From: Romanomermis culicivorax
Lineage: Eukaryota > Nematoda > Enoplea > Mermithida > Mermithidae
Direction: 5' to 3'
Assembly: GCA_963922205.1 (NCBI GenBank)
Contig: CAWUHX010000008.1
Location: forward strand, 1,583,282-1,647,281
DNA: 64,000 nt
The position numbers and the translations under genes were made by a program. Under the pieces are notes generated by a model. It was given only the letters and a program-made list of their open reading frames with translations, searched no databases and was not told the DNA's origin. Of this stretch, positions 22,140 to 32,487 are shown one piece after another (the stretch's first letter is position 1; every line of letters begins with the position of its first letter).

Positions 22140-23100
22140 AACGGAAAATACATGGAATCATATCTGTCCTGATATGATTCCATGTATTTTTCCGGTCCAA
22201 GTCCAGTGTGGCTCTTATGGCAGGGTGCACCAAGAAATCAAGACCTAAAATCAGATATTCATTTGCATTAGGTAGCAGGTCAATCTGAGCACAAAATTCC
22301 CAAGTTCAGTGGCTGTGAGAGTGTCCAATGGGTCATTAGTCTGCACAGCCTGACTCATTGCACCTTATGCTCGACGTGTCAACCAAAGCTTGAAGTTTGA
22401 TGCCATTCATTGTAAGAGGTATTCTAATTTGTCCACATTGTTGAAAATTTTGAGCAATCATCACGCACATTTTTTCGAAATTTTGATTCGATGATTGATT
22501 AATTCTTATCGAAATAATTATTCCATTGTAGGATTTTTCTCCAACAACTTTACCACTGTTCGATTTTGTTGACTGTGCTGGTTGTATTTTATTTGCTTGC
22601 TGTTGCTGATCATTTTGCGAAATGGCAGCTAGTACAGTATTCCAAACAAACTTTGTTTTAACAGCACTTTGATTGCTCTTTCTTGATTGGCAGATGCATT
22701 TTGACTATTTGATTCATTTTTGACTTCGAGGCTTCGATTTTTATGCAACTCTTTCATCTACAAATAGTTGCAATCATTTCTGTTGTGTATAGCACCGTGA
22801 TGACGACTACACCATCGTTGATATTGGTTGTCATAATTTTGAGGCGATGAAAACTTTTTAATTTCAGCATTGTCATTGAATGTTCACTGCAAAATTTTTC
22901 ACAAACTTGCTCAAGTCGCTTGATGAACTCTTCAATATTTACTTGCTGTTCTTTGCGTCCTGCACAATTCGAATGACAATTGATCAGGGCATGCCGTTGA
23001 CCATTATTGAAATTTTTATCATCGAAATGTTGGCTTGGGATAACTAGTACCTCAAATTAGATAACCATCGTTTCGTCCATGAAGGAACTTTGCACTTACT
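22140..23100 (-). pseudogene. Decayed retroelement gag-protease
   Basis: Reading the minus strand from 23.05 kb down, a frame contains NIEEFIKRLEQVCEKFCSE, then (after frameshifts) a zinc-knuckle variant CSRHHGAIHNRNDC at about 22811-22770. Next come a protease-like LVDTSS with the D-T of the active site (about 22390-22370) and, later, ILGLDFL, the conserved C-terminal protease motif (about 22256-22234). This order is gag nucleocapsid followed by a retropepsin. Several stops and frame changes break it. No reverse transcriptase follows. The knuckle spacing matches that at 986-1321. Confidence 0.55.
22145..22190. repeat. Perfect 20-bp hairpin
   Basis: AAAATACATGGAATCATATC and its exact complement are separated by a 6-base loop (TGTCCT). 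It overlaps the end of the decayed protease reading frame. Confidence 0.9.
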
Positions 23101-23379
23101 CCACATGTCGATCATATGAATGCAAGCCTAGATTGTTCGCAATAATGTTCGAAAATTTGCAATCATTGTCACAAACGCTTTGGACGTCCATTTAAGTAAG
23201 ACAGTGAGACTCATTTTGATTATCAGATGACATTTTTATGCAAATGTGGGTTCCATCGATACAGCCAAAACCCTGAGAAACCCTGTGAAACGGAAAAATG
23301 TTCCTTCCAATGAATCTGTTGATTCATCATCGAGTCATTGGAAATCACATAATTGTATTCAATCTCATCATCTTCTACC
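23101..23379. other. No gene recognised
   Basis: AT-rich sequence adjoining the decayed retroelement. No domain seen. Confidence 0.3.
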
Positions 23380-24160
23380 AAATATCAATAATAAACTTTG
23401 TTCATTTCAGTTCACAGTTTTTCGATCCCCTCGAACGTTAAAATTAATGATGCAATGTCTCTCAAAGACATGCAAAAAAGCCCGAGGGTCATAGAATATA
23501 AAGATAAAATCATTTTACTCATTTTTTACAAAATTTTTTCGGAAAATTTTTTTTGGGTACACATTTTTATATATTTGGGACATGTTTTTTGATGATTCCA
23601 TATGCTTAGGCGTTATTTTTGGGAGATGTGTTTCACTGTTTACGAACACAATTTTCCGTGTGTTTTGTCTTGAAAATGTATCCCAAAACAGTGAAAAACG
23701 TGTCCTGAAAACAATGCCTAAGGATGGGGAATCATTGAAAAACGAGTCCTGAATACAAACAAAGTGTATGCTTAGCATTCTCTGTGAAATTTTCGTAAAA
23801 AATGGGTAAAACGGTTAGATCTTTAGATTATATGATCCTCAGGTGTTTTTTTCAAAAATTTATCAAGAATGCAGGACAAACCGACCACTCTAATCAACAG
23901 CTGTAGTATCGATTTTTTTCAAAAAATTTTACGTTTTGTCGTAAAATCTAATGGTTTTACTAGTTTTATACAAAATTTACGCATTAGAACTATTTTTCAA
24001 GAATGATCCGGGCAAACTGACTGCTTGAAAATGCTTAAAACTACCAAAATGAATAATACACTAGATGGTCACCAGCTGACATACCTGATGGTATCAAATT
24101 ATCGGACATACATGGGCTTAATATCCCCACAACGTTGCGAGTATTATGAGTAGTATAATT
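23380..24160. repeat. Dispersed repeat with internal palindrome (copy 1)
   Basis: A palindromic core of about 175 bp (23577-23751) has arms starting GGGACATGTTTTTTGATGATT and a central CAGTGAAAAACGTGTC-type word. It is followed by a block with GAATGCAGGACAAACCGAC and CTAGATGGTCACCAGCTGAC. The same core and block recur at 43380-44000, in part in a different order. Confidence 0.6.
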
Positions 24161-24176
24161 ACTAAATTCCATCAGT

Positions 24177-25288
24177 GGTGCACCGACAATTGAGCGCCGA
24201 CAATTGAGCGCCGACAACTGAGCGCCGGACAATTGAGCACCGTGACAACTGAGCGCAAGACATTTGAGCGCCGACAACTGAGCGTCAGACATTTGAGGGC
24301 CGACAACTGAGCACCCACTATTTAATGCATTATAATTGAGCGTTTTTTTCATTTACTGAGGCCTAAGCTTAAGCCTAAGCCTAGGCCTAAGCCTAAGCCT
24401 AAGCCTAAGCCTAAGCCTAAGCCTAAGCCTAAGCCTAAGCCTAAGCCTAAGCCTAAGCCTAAGCCTAATCCTAAGCCTAAGCCTAAGCCTAAGCCTAAGC
24501 CTAAGCCTAAGCCTAAGCCTAAGCCTAAGCCTAAGCCTAAGCCTAAGCCTAAGCCTAAGCCTAAGCCTAAGCCTAAGCCTAAGCCTAAGCCTAAGCCTAA
24601 GCCTAAACATAAGCCTAAACATAAGCCTAAGCCTAAGCCTAAGCCTAAGCCTAAGCCTAAGCCTAAGCCTAAGCCTAAGCCTAAGCCTAAGCCTAAGCCT
24701 AATCCTAAGCCTAAGCCTAAGCCTAAGCCTAAGCCTAAGCCTAAGCCTAAGCCTAAGCCTAAGCCTAAGCCTAAGCCTAAGCCTAAGCCTAAACATAAGC
24801 CTAAACATAAGCCTAAGCCTAAGCCTAAGCCTAAGCCTAAGCCTAAGCCTAAGCCTAAGCCTACGCCTAAGGCTAAGCCTAAGCCTAAGCCTAAGCCTAA
24901 GCCTAAGCCTAAGCCTAAGCCTAAGCCTAAGCCTAAGCCTAAGCCTAAGCCTAAGCCTAAGCCTAAGCCTAAGCCTGAGCCTAAGCCTAAGCCTAAGCCT
25001 AAGCCTAAGCCTAAGCCTAAGCCTAAGCCTAAGCCTAAGCCTAAGCCTAAGCCTAAGCCTAAGCCTAAGCCTAAGCCTAAGCCTAAGCCTAAGCCTAAGC
25101 CTAAGCCTAAGTCTAAGCATAAACATAAGCCTAAGCCTAAGCCATGGGGCTCAGTTGTCTGGCGCTCAATTGTCTCGGCGCTCAGTTGTCTCGGCGCTCA
25201 GTTGTCATGGCGCTCAGTTGTCTGGCGCTCAGTTGTCGGCGCTCAATTGTCGGCACTCAATTGTCCGGTGCTCAATTGTCGGGTCATG
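24177..25288. mobile_element. Foldback element enclosing a TTAGGC array
   Basis: The left arm (24184-24345) is a tandem array of about 14-mers, consensus GACAATTGAGCGCC. The right arm (25146-25281) is the same array inverted (GGCGCTCAATTGTC). Between them lies the telomere-type array 24361-25143. The 8-mer CCATCAGT sits just outside both ends (24169-24176 and 25289-25296) and is a candidate target-site duplication. Long arms made of short subrepeats are the hallmark of foldback elements such as Drosophila FB. No transposase is present. Confidence 0.65.
24361..25143 (-). repeat. Interstitial telomere-type array (TTAGGC)n, about 130 units
   Basis: The plus strand is GCCTAA repeated for about 783 bp, i.e. 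TTAGGC on the minus strand, the nematode telomere unit. Variants are few and patterned: CCTAATCC at about 24465 and 24699, paired AACAT variants at about 24605-24620 and 24791-24806, and a CCTGAGCC near 24976. The array is inside the foldback element, so it is not a chromosome end in this assembly. The R/L open frame across it is an artefact. Confidence 0.95.
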
Positions 25289-25296
25289 CCATCAGT

Positions 25297-25892
25297 AAAT
25301 GAGTTGCACCAGCTTCACTCATGCTACGCGTGATGAGCAACAACCGAGGGGCAAATGAAAACAAGGTAAGAGTGTTGGAGAGATGCAATTTGTGCTATGG
25401 ATGACGCTATGGATGAGGAGTCACTGATAAAAGTATTTCACCATGCTTTTTCAAAGGACAGGTGAAATGGCTATTTTATGGGTGTTTTTTGGCACTCCTT
25501 ATATAGGAATTTGTGATCTTTCTGTAATCGGATGTTGTAATTTGGAAGTGTTTGATTGGTTTGGTCCAACTGTTCAGTGAGGATGTCGGAATTTCTTTTG
25601 AATTCATTTGGTTTTTTGAAGCTTGTAGTATCCATTCTTCTCGAATAATATTGCAACCACCTACTTTTCAATAGTTGGTTTGAAGAAATGGAAGATGTCG
25701 ATCAAAATACAGAATAGGTTCCAGCTAAAACTGTTACTTTTTTTTAAAAATGTGAGAATCAAGGACTGTGTTATTGAGTGCAATTTCTTCAATGTTGACC
25801 AGTTCCGAAAAAAACCGCTTGGGAATCAATATTTACCTTTAGCTGAAGTACTGGATATCCTTTACCTATGGACAAGAAATGGCTTTACATTC
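25297..25892. other. Left flank of the LTR element
   Basis: The first half is featureless. From about 25680 an open plus-strand frame runs up to the LTR boundary with KKPLGNQYLPLAEVLDILYL and similar; I cannot assign it. It is cut by the LTR element at 25896/25897. Confidence 0.3.
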
Positions 25893-25896
25893 ATGA

Positions 25897-26876
25897 TGTT
25901 ACGTAATGGTAATTTCTCTGATTACATAAACGCCTTCTAAAATATTCGTTTATTAGAATTTAATATCAGAGGGCTAAATTACAATGTAGATAAGGCAGGG
26001 GACAGGATAAAAATTATGAAAAAGGGATGAGCAGGGGAATAAGAGCAACTGAGTGAAAAGGAAGCTGAGAAACTACTAAATATGGGGGGAGGTGAGATTC
26101 TATGGATGGATAGGGGTCGTCCCGAAGATAAAATAGTGGCGGATAAACGTCACCCTAAACACAAACAACTGGACGGATGAACCTCGTCCTCAATAATACC
26201 AAACAAACTGGACGGATGAGCGTCATCCAAGTAAATACAAGCAACTGGACGGATGAACGTCGTCCAAGAAAAGCAAACAACTGGACGGATGAACGTCGTC
26301 CAGGAAATACAGACAAGAAATAGGGGAACACACGTAGTCCTTAAACTGAGAGGCTGCCGATTTTGCGAAAATCCAAAAGAACGAACTGACTGCTTTCCGT
26401 CTTTTTCTGAGGATCGGGAAAAAGAGGTGGGGTTTTGGTGAGGGAAATCTTATTTGCTAGAATTGTTTATTGGGAATGGGAGGAAATAGTTTGAACCTGA
26501 TTGGTTGAACTTGCTTACGACAGGTTCCTTGAAGTTGTCCACCCGCAGGGTGGGAGTTGGTAAGTGGACAAAAGGGATTAGTAGTTCTCTGTTTTTTGGC
26601 TCTTATTTTCCAACTGTAATACTTCCCATATGTATTTTACGATTTCCGAGTAAATAATAGAACGAAAATGCATTAATGGTTTTGGCAAATCAACGTAAGA
26701 AATGTACAAAACAATAGGCTACTTAACCTACATTTTTCCTAATGGTAAAAATGGGAAAAAACAACTTAAAAACGGATTACTGTAAAATTACTACACGAAA
26801 CTAATTTGGACGAAATTATACAGTAAACTTAAGCTTAACTTAATTTACATAATTTACAAATTCACTTATCCTGACA
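25897..26876 (-). repeat. 3' LTR (980 bp)
   Basis: Same sequence as the 5' LTR with scattered substitutions; minus strand starts TGTCAGGATAAG and ends ATTACGTAACA. Four full minisatellite copies. Confidence 0.93.
26170..26320. repeat. LTR minisatellite with hairpin units (4 copies)
   Basis: Four units of the same 36-39-bp repeat as in the 5' LTR. The copy-number difference accounts for the LTR length difference. Confidence 0.85.
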
Positions 26877-26888
26877 CCCCCCTTCTTT
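26877..26888 (-). promoter_or_regulatory. Polypurine tract
   Basis: The minus strand has AAAGAAGGGGGG immediately before the TG of the 3' LTR, the site that primes plus-strand DNA synthesis. Confidence 0.8.
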
Positions 26889-26916
26889 ATAAAGCAAACG
26901 TCCTCGTTTGGGCAGG

Positions 26917-28250
26917 TCACAATTCCATCGAAGCTGGTGAATCGGGTCGAGCAGAACTGTGGGTGGAGCTACGTTGGAATCGGCGGAAGGCATTTTCTGG
27001 ATCAAAAGGTCGTTGATTTTCATCTTTTGATTGATCTGAACATACGTTGACTTTTGGATGATATGGCTGAGTATTGTTGATGTGAATTGCCTCTTCTCGA
27101 TCTGTTTTGGGGTTATAGATCCAGAGGTTGGGGTAGGATATCCGCATAATTTTGTAGGGACCAAGGTGTAGGGGCCAACTTGGACGTTAGTCCTTGTTTT
27201 ATTGTTTGGACAGGTTTGAGGACCAGGTCACCAACTTTATATTCGTGGTTGTGAGTTTTCATGACATACTTTTTTGAATAAAGAGCTTGGGTATTTTTTA
27301 TGCGGTCCTGGACAATGGTCAAAGCGGTGTGAAAATGATGTTTGATGTCATTGACATAATTGTTCATGTCTATGGCGTAGGGCGACAGTGGGGTTCGAGA
27401 AATATCCGATGGGAGGTCCAGTTGTTGACCATATAACAATTCAAAGGGGGAATAGCCAGTGCTTTCATTTTGGTGAATATTTGTGGCAAAAATGGCAAAA
27501 AGGAGATGGTCATCCCAATCAGTATGCCAATCGTCAACATACATTCGCATGCAGACAACAAGGGTTTGGTTTGCATGTTCGACTTCACCGTTGGCCATGG
27601 GATGGTAGGGGGTGGTGTGGACTTTTCTGGTTTCACAAAGTCGAGTTACTTCGGTCATGAGGGTGGAAGTAAAATCAGTGCCAGGGTCACAGTGCAAACT
27701 TTTGGGAGCTCCATGTCTACAAACAATTTTTTTGACAAAAGCTTTGGCAACAGTAATTGCTGTAATATTGGGGGTGGCTATAGCTTCGACATATTTTGTG
27801 AAATAATCGATAAAAACGAGGATAAAACGATTTCCATGTTCAGAAAGGGTCATGGGACCAACACAATCAACACCTACCCTATCAAATGGGCCTTTTACTT
27901 GGATGGGAACCAGATTAGCCGTAATTCTATAGTGTGTGGGTTTATTCACTTGACAAGGGTGGTATGATCAGCAATAATCAGTGATCATTTTTGCCATGTC
28001 CGGCCAAAAATACTTTCGTTTGGTAAGGTTGATCGTTTTTCTTATTCCAAAATGGCCAGAAAACTTATTATCATGGTTATCCTTGATAATAGTTTGTTGG
28101 AGAGCACTGGGTACATAAAGTTTTTTTGTGGGGGCCTTGCTGCTTATAAATCAAATCATTTTCGAGGGAGAAATTTTGAACATGGACAGGGTCTCTGATT
28201 TCTACTTTTTCTTTGATTTTTCGAAGGATAGGGTCACAAAGCTGCTGTTC
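26917..28250 (-). pseudogene. pol: Pol: integrase (broken)
   Basis: An N-terminal zinc-binding segment (about 28100-27950, SGHFGIRKT ... PCQVNKP) has one Cys of the C-x2-C pair replaced by Tyr and an in-frame TGA at 27970-27968. The catalytic core is intact: D in GVDCVG (about 27868), D in HCDPGTDF (about 27688) and E in NGEVEHAN (about 27580), a D,D-35-E arrangement. After a frameshift at the G4 run 27171-27174 a GPY/F-type module ([11 protein letters not shown]) follows, then a hydrophilic tail to about 26917. Frame changes at the T7/G5 runs near 28121-28134 precede the zinc domain. The GPY/F module is a mark of Ty3/gypsy integrases. Confidence 0.9.
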
Positions 28251-28763
28251 TCAGAAATTTTTCAATATTTCTACTTCTGAAGCTTCTGCTTCTAAAACAC
28301 TGTTGATGGGCATGGGTTGCTCAGGACGAGACTGTGAAAAATTGTCAATATCAAAAGCAGAACTGGTGGTGGGAAGGGGAGTACGGGATAAAGCGTCCGC
28401 ATTTCCATTAGCTGTGCCTTTTCTGGGTTGGATGTTAAGCTTAAAATCACTTAGGGCAAAGCCCCAACGGCAACTTTGGGGGGATGGGTTATTTTCTTTT
28501 TCCAAAATGCTTTTTAGGGCTGTGTGATCAGTGTGGACTGTGACCTCATGTTGATAGAGGTATGGGCGAAAATGATGAACAAATTCAACAACAGTGAGGG
28601 TTTCTAGACGGGTTATGGAATATTTTTGTTCATGAGGGTTTAGGCTGCGGCTTGCATACGCAATGGGGTGTTCCTTTTTGTCAGATCCTATTTCGCTGAG
28701 AACAGCGCCTATGCCAGTGACACAAGCATCAGTTTGCAAAATAAATGGTTGTGCGAAATCTAG
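28251..28763 (-). pseudogene. pol: Pol: RNase H domain
   Basis: Opens with LDFAQPFILQTDAC (first catalytic Asp), then ARSLNPHEQKYS (contains the family's E-region), and VHTDHTALKSIL (second Asp region), closing with RKGTANGNADALSR, the typical gypsy RNase H ending. It is in a third frame relative to the reverse transcriptase. It stops at TGA 28253-28251, but coding-like sequence continues in phase beyond that codon. Confidence 0.88.
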
Positions 28764-30570
28764 GTGGGAAAGGATGGGTGCATTAGGCCATCAAAAGCAC
28801 CTTGTTGTTCTTTTCCCCAGACGAAGGGAACATCTTTTTTTAACAATTTGCTAAGTGGGGAGCTGATTTTGGAACAATTTGGAATGAAACGACGGTAATA
28901 AGAAATCAATCCCAAAAAGGACTTTATTTGTTTTACCGTTTTTGGGGTGGGCATTTTCTGAACTGCTTCAATTTTTTCGGGGTCAGGGTAAATTCCGTCA
29001 GCTGAAATTATGTGGCCAAGATATTTCACGTGGGACTGTGAAAATTTGCACTTTTGGACTTTCAATTTTTGTCCTGCTGACTGCACTCGAGAAAGCACTT
29101 CTTTCAGCCTGTCAAGCATTTGGTCATGGGTTTTTCCAAAAACAAGCACGTCGTCCAAGTAGACAAGACAGGTTTGCCACTGCAAGTTGGATAAAAGAAC
29201 ATCCATGAGGTGCTGGAAAGAGGCAGGGGCATTACACAGACCAAAGGGTAGGAAATTGAAATGATAAAGGCCAGGGGGGGGCTGTTAAAAGCCGTTTTTT
29301 CTCTATCGCTTTCCTTGATTGGGATACTGTAATAGGCATTGGTTTGGTCAAGGGATGTGAAAAACTGCATGCCCGGAAGGGTGTCGAAAATATCATCAAA
29401 TCGGGGGATGGGGTAACTGTCTTTTTTGGTGACTTTGTTTAGACCACAAAAATCTATGCACAAACGCATGCCACCATCTTTTTTCTTTACAAGAACCGTG
29501 TTGGTACAATAAGGGGACGTGCTCTTGGAAATGATATCCTGGCGTTCCAAGTTATCGACTTCTTGACGAATAATATCCTTTTCTTTTGGGGAGGTACGAA
29601 AAAGGGGTCTCCGGACGGGTTTAGTGTCCTCAATGTCAATCACATGTTCAACCAAACTAGTGCGTCCATTATCGGCTTTGGAGGTTGAGTATTGTTCGGG
29701 GAACATTGCAAGGGTGGACAAAAGTTTTTTCTTCTCGTTTGAACTGATGGATGTTTGGGATAAGTCAACATTGGAGTTCAACCATTTCATTACATTATTG
29801 GATGTTAATATTTCATTGGGTGTGGAATTACACTGGGCTACCATTGCTGATTTTTCGGTAAAAGTTTGGCTTGTGCCCAATCTGGTTTTCTCATATAGGA
29901 CAACTGGGGCTTGGGTGGGATTGAAAATGGAAACCTTGATATGGCCTTGAAAAACGGTGGAGACACTGTTAGCTGCACAAATTCCGAATTTTTCAAATAA
30001 TTTATCACGTGGAAAGAATTCAACAGTTTCCGTATTTTTGTACATTTTTGATACGGGTACAGTAAACTCTGTGATGGTTCTGGGTAGAAGGGCAACAGTA
30101 CCAGGCAAAGAAATTTCGCCTCGATGTTTGGGTGGGTTGTAGGTAATGCCTCTATATGGGACAATGGTTTTTCCAAAACGTACAAAGGAATTCTCATTGT
30201 TGAATTCGTAGCTTTTGAAACGGTTAGTGAAATTGGCACCTAAAATAATAGGCGAGGGACAATCGTCTTGTATTTGAACCACAATTGTTTCTTCCAAATC
30301 GTCCACTTTTAGAGTCACGATGGCTGAACATACCAAGCGGATAGGGAGTTTATTTGCAGCAGTGGCCATGATAGTGGGGGAATTTTTCCAGACAAGGTCA
30401 TTTATGGAACTTGCAACTTTTTTATCAATGATTGAGTAAGCTGCGCCAGAATCGACCATAGCATAAACGGTTTTTTGGTTATTAATTGTAAGCAAAACAT
30501 GTGGGATTCTATCAATTATATCATTTTCGGATGCAAAATGAAATAGGGGGGATGGGCCACTAGGAATTGC
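28760..30570 (-). pseudogene. pol: Pol: aspartic protease and reverse transcriptase (broken)
   Basis: The frame continues in phase from the env-like region after its TGA at 30573-30571. A retropepsin has DSGAAYSII (DSG at 30453-30445) and IILGANF. The reverse transcriptase follows with LVKKKDGGMRLCIDF, FTSLDQTNAYYSIPI (first catalytic Asp), then, after a frameshift at the G8 run 29274-29281, YLDDVLVFG (YLDD 29161-29150). The LGHIISADGIYPDPEKI and FLGLISYYRRFI segments of the thumb/connection region are typical of Ty3/gypsy. All main catalytic residues are present. The frame ends at a stop near 28769; a few residues seem to be missing before RNase H. Confidence 0.92.
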
Positions 30571-32487
30571 TCATTTCACGTAACAAATGCTGCTGCTGCA
30601 TGAGTGCGTAGCTTCCGAGTTTTGGGCGTGGTGGGCTACAAGTTGGAACAGGGCTTGTCCGAGGGTTGGTAGAGGAGGCGGGCTTTCGCTAGAATGGTGG
30701 GGATTTTCGTAAAGGGATGGGGCAGATGGCAACAGTGGGGGCATGCTTTTGACGCGCATTTTATGGAGGTAGGCATAAGACCAAAAGAGGATGAAAACTA
30801 CTCCAGCAATGCTTGCTATGACCAGTAGACCATTAACGATTAATTGTAAGGGACCTTTCAGCAGGTTATTCAAGCTATCTGTAGCACTGTGGGCTACGCC
30901 GCCAATAATCCGTTCCAACGATTTGGAATATCCTTGCATGACCTTTGACATGCCTTGGCCTGCTCCTGACAGGGCTTCATAAATGACGGAGGGGTTCAAC
31001 GACATTTCTGAAGTATAGTTCATTATTCTATGCACATTAGCTTCTAGGCTTTCTAGTGCTGTGCACTTTGTACATGTACTGCTTCAAAAAAGCTAAATTG
31101 GAGGGGATAGATCCTAACTGATCATGAAAAATGGCTGGTGAGTCAAAATGAAAAACTTTGTATTTTCCATGCCAGAAAACTTGAATGGGTACTGTAGTGA
31201 CGTGGGTGGGTCCAGTTTCTGTCATCCATTTGTCTCCATTTTTGTATATGCTTATGGGTCGATGATGGCAATCAATTTTTGGGGTTAAAAGGAAGTAGAT
31301 CAAAGGTGCCGGGGTCACGAACCAAAGTGTATCATTAACTCTGACGGGAAGGTTTTTGTAACACCTTTCATTTACTTTATGGGAGGTAAAAATTTCTGTA
31401 GCATTTAGGGATTTACATTTTGAGACGGTAAGAACGTTGCCAGTAAACTCGGGGATTATGTCAGTCCGATGTAAAAATGCACGGGCACCAAGGGTGGGGT
31501 CAAAATGTAAAAGTTGCCAAATGATGTCAAGATATCTTTGGGCTTGATCTCACAATTCTGACCAAACATTTCGGAAATTTTCGTATTCCAAGTCCAAAAT
31601 TTTTTGTGTTAAGAAATTTAACTTCGCATTCACTGGGTCTGGGTTGATAGGGTCTGAATTTTCATCCCAATTTGACAAGGCGAGTTGGGTCATATTTTTA
31701 AGCACTAAAATGACTCCTTGGTGGGTTAGGACAGCTTTTTCAATTTTGGAACATTTAGTGTAAGCAGACTTTAGGGTAAATGCGCCCTGAATAGCGTCTA
31801 TGACAACATAATTATCGCTTAGGGTTCTATTATATGTGCCTTTTAGTTGGAGGGAACAAGTGTCCTTGAATTTGGTATCATCCCACAAAATTATTCCATC
31901 AGTGAGAGTGCACTGTCCGGCTAGAGGCTTGCAACTGCCCGTTTGGCCTAAATCGGTGGTCAAATGATCAGGTTCCCAAGAGGCAACCTTACCTTCTTCG
32001 ATAATCAAATTTGTTACTGTAGTACAATGATCACTACAGCACCACTTAAAATCGACTTTTAATGGGTTTTCTGTGCTCCAAAAACGGGGGAGACGTGGGT
32101 CAAATTTCTTCTTTGGTAACTTTTGGTGAAAAATGATTCTCTGCACTCGGACGTGGGAATTGGGGCAATTTTTGAGGAGTCCAGGACAATGCCTTTTGAT
32201 CCCAAAAATCCCATGTTCGTACAAATAGTTCTCGTACGCATTTGACATTTGAAGGCAGGGGGGGTATCTGTTTGGGTTTTTGGAATATAGACATGGGCCA
32301 CTATTTTACTAAGATGGGCAGGGGAATTAGGGGCTTCACATTGGACACTTTTTGGGATGTCAATTGCACGACCACTCTTAGACATACCACATAATTGAAA
32401 TGTGCCATTTATCGGTGCGAAAAAAAACGACAAGAAAAATAAAAAAGAAATTATATTTGGTAAACAAAAATTTTCGTTTGGCCACGG
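30571..32487 (-). pseudogene. Envelope-like membrane glycoprotein (broken), between gag and pol
   Basis: The frame begins directly after the gag TGA and soon shows a signal-peptide-like hydrophobic run (about 32450-32410, with FLFFLSFFF). A cysteine-rich ectodomain with N-glycosylation sites (NGT, NRT, NMT, NAT) follows. Near the end is one strong membrane span (LQLIVNGLLVIASIAGVVF, about 30846-30790) and a short proline-rich tail with PPPLPTLG. This is the plan of a type I viral glycoprotein. Lesions: a frameshift at the G5 run 32086-32090, an in-frame TGA at 31552-31550, and a frame change near 31050-31095. Cysteine spacing and general layout suggest to me a rhabdovirus/chuvirus-like (class III) fusogen rather than the phlebovirus-like Env known from nematode Cer7/Tas elements; this is inference. 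Confidence 0.6.

Noticed and set aside
22145..22190. microRNA precursor
   Set aside because: A 20-bp perfect stem with a 6-base loop is too short for a typical pre-miRNA and overlaps retroelement coding sequence.
24353..25126. 257-residue R/L repeat protein
   Set aside because: Direct translation of the (TTAGGC)n array; three of the six frames are open by composition.
24361..25143. True chromosome end
   Set aside because: Unique sequence continues on both sides, the array is degenerate, and it is bounded by inverted minisatellite arms.
25680..25896. Merlin/ISXO2-like transposase start
   Set aside because: A short segment (LAEVLDILYLW) faintly resembles that family, but there is no catalytic triad and the match is too weak.
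27388..27967. Plus-strand frames over the integrase
   Set aside because: Antisense shadows of the integrase, whose D,D-35-E motif is on the minus strand.
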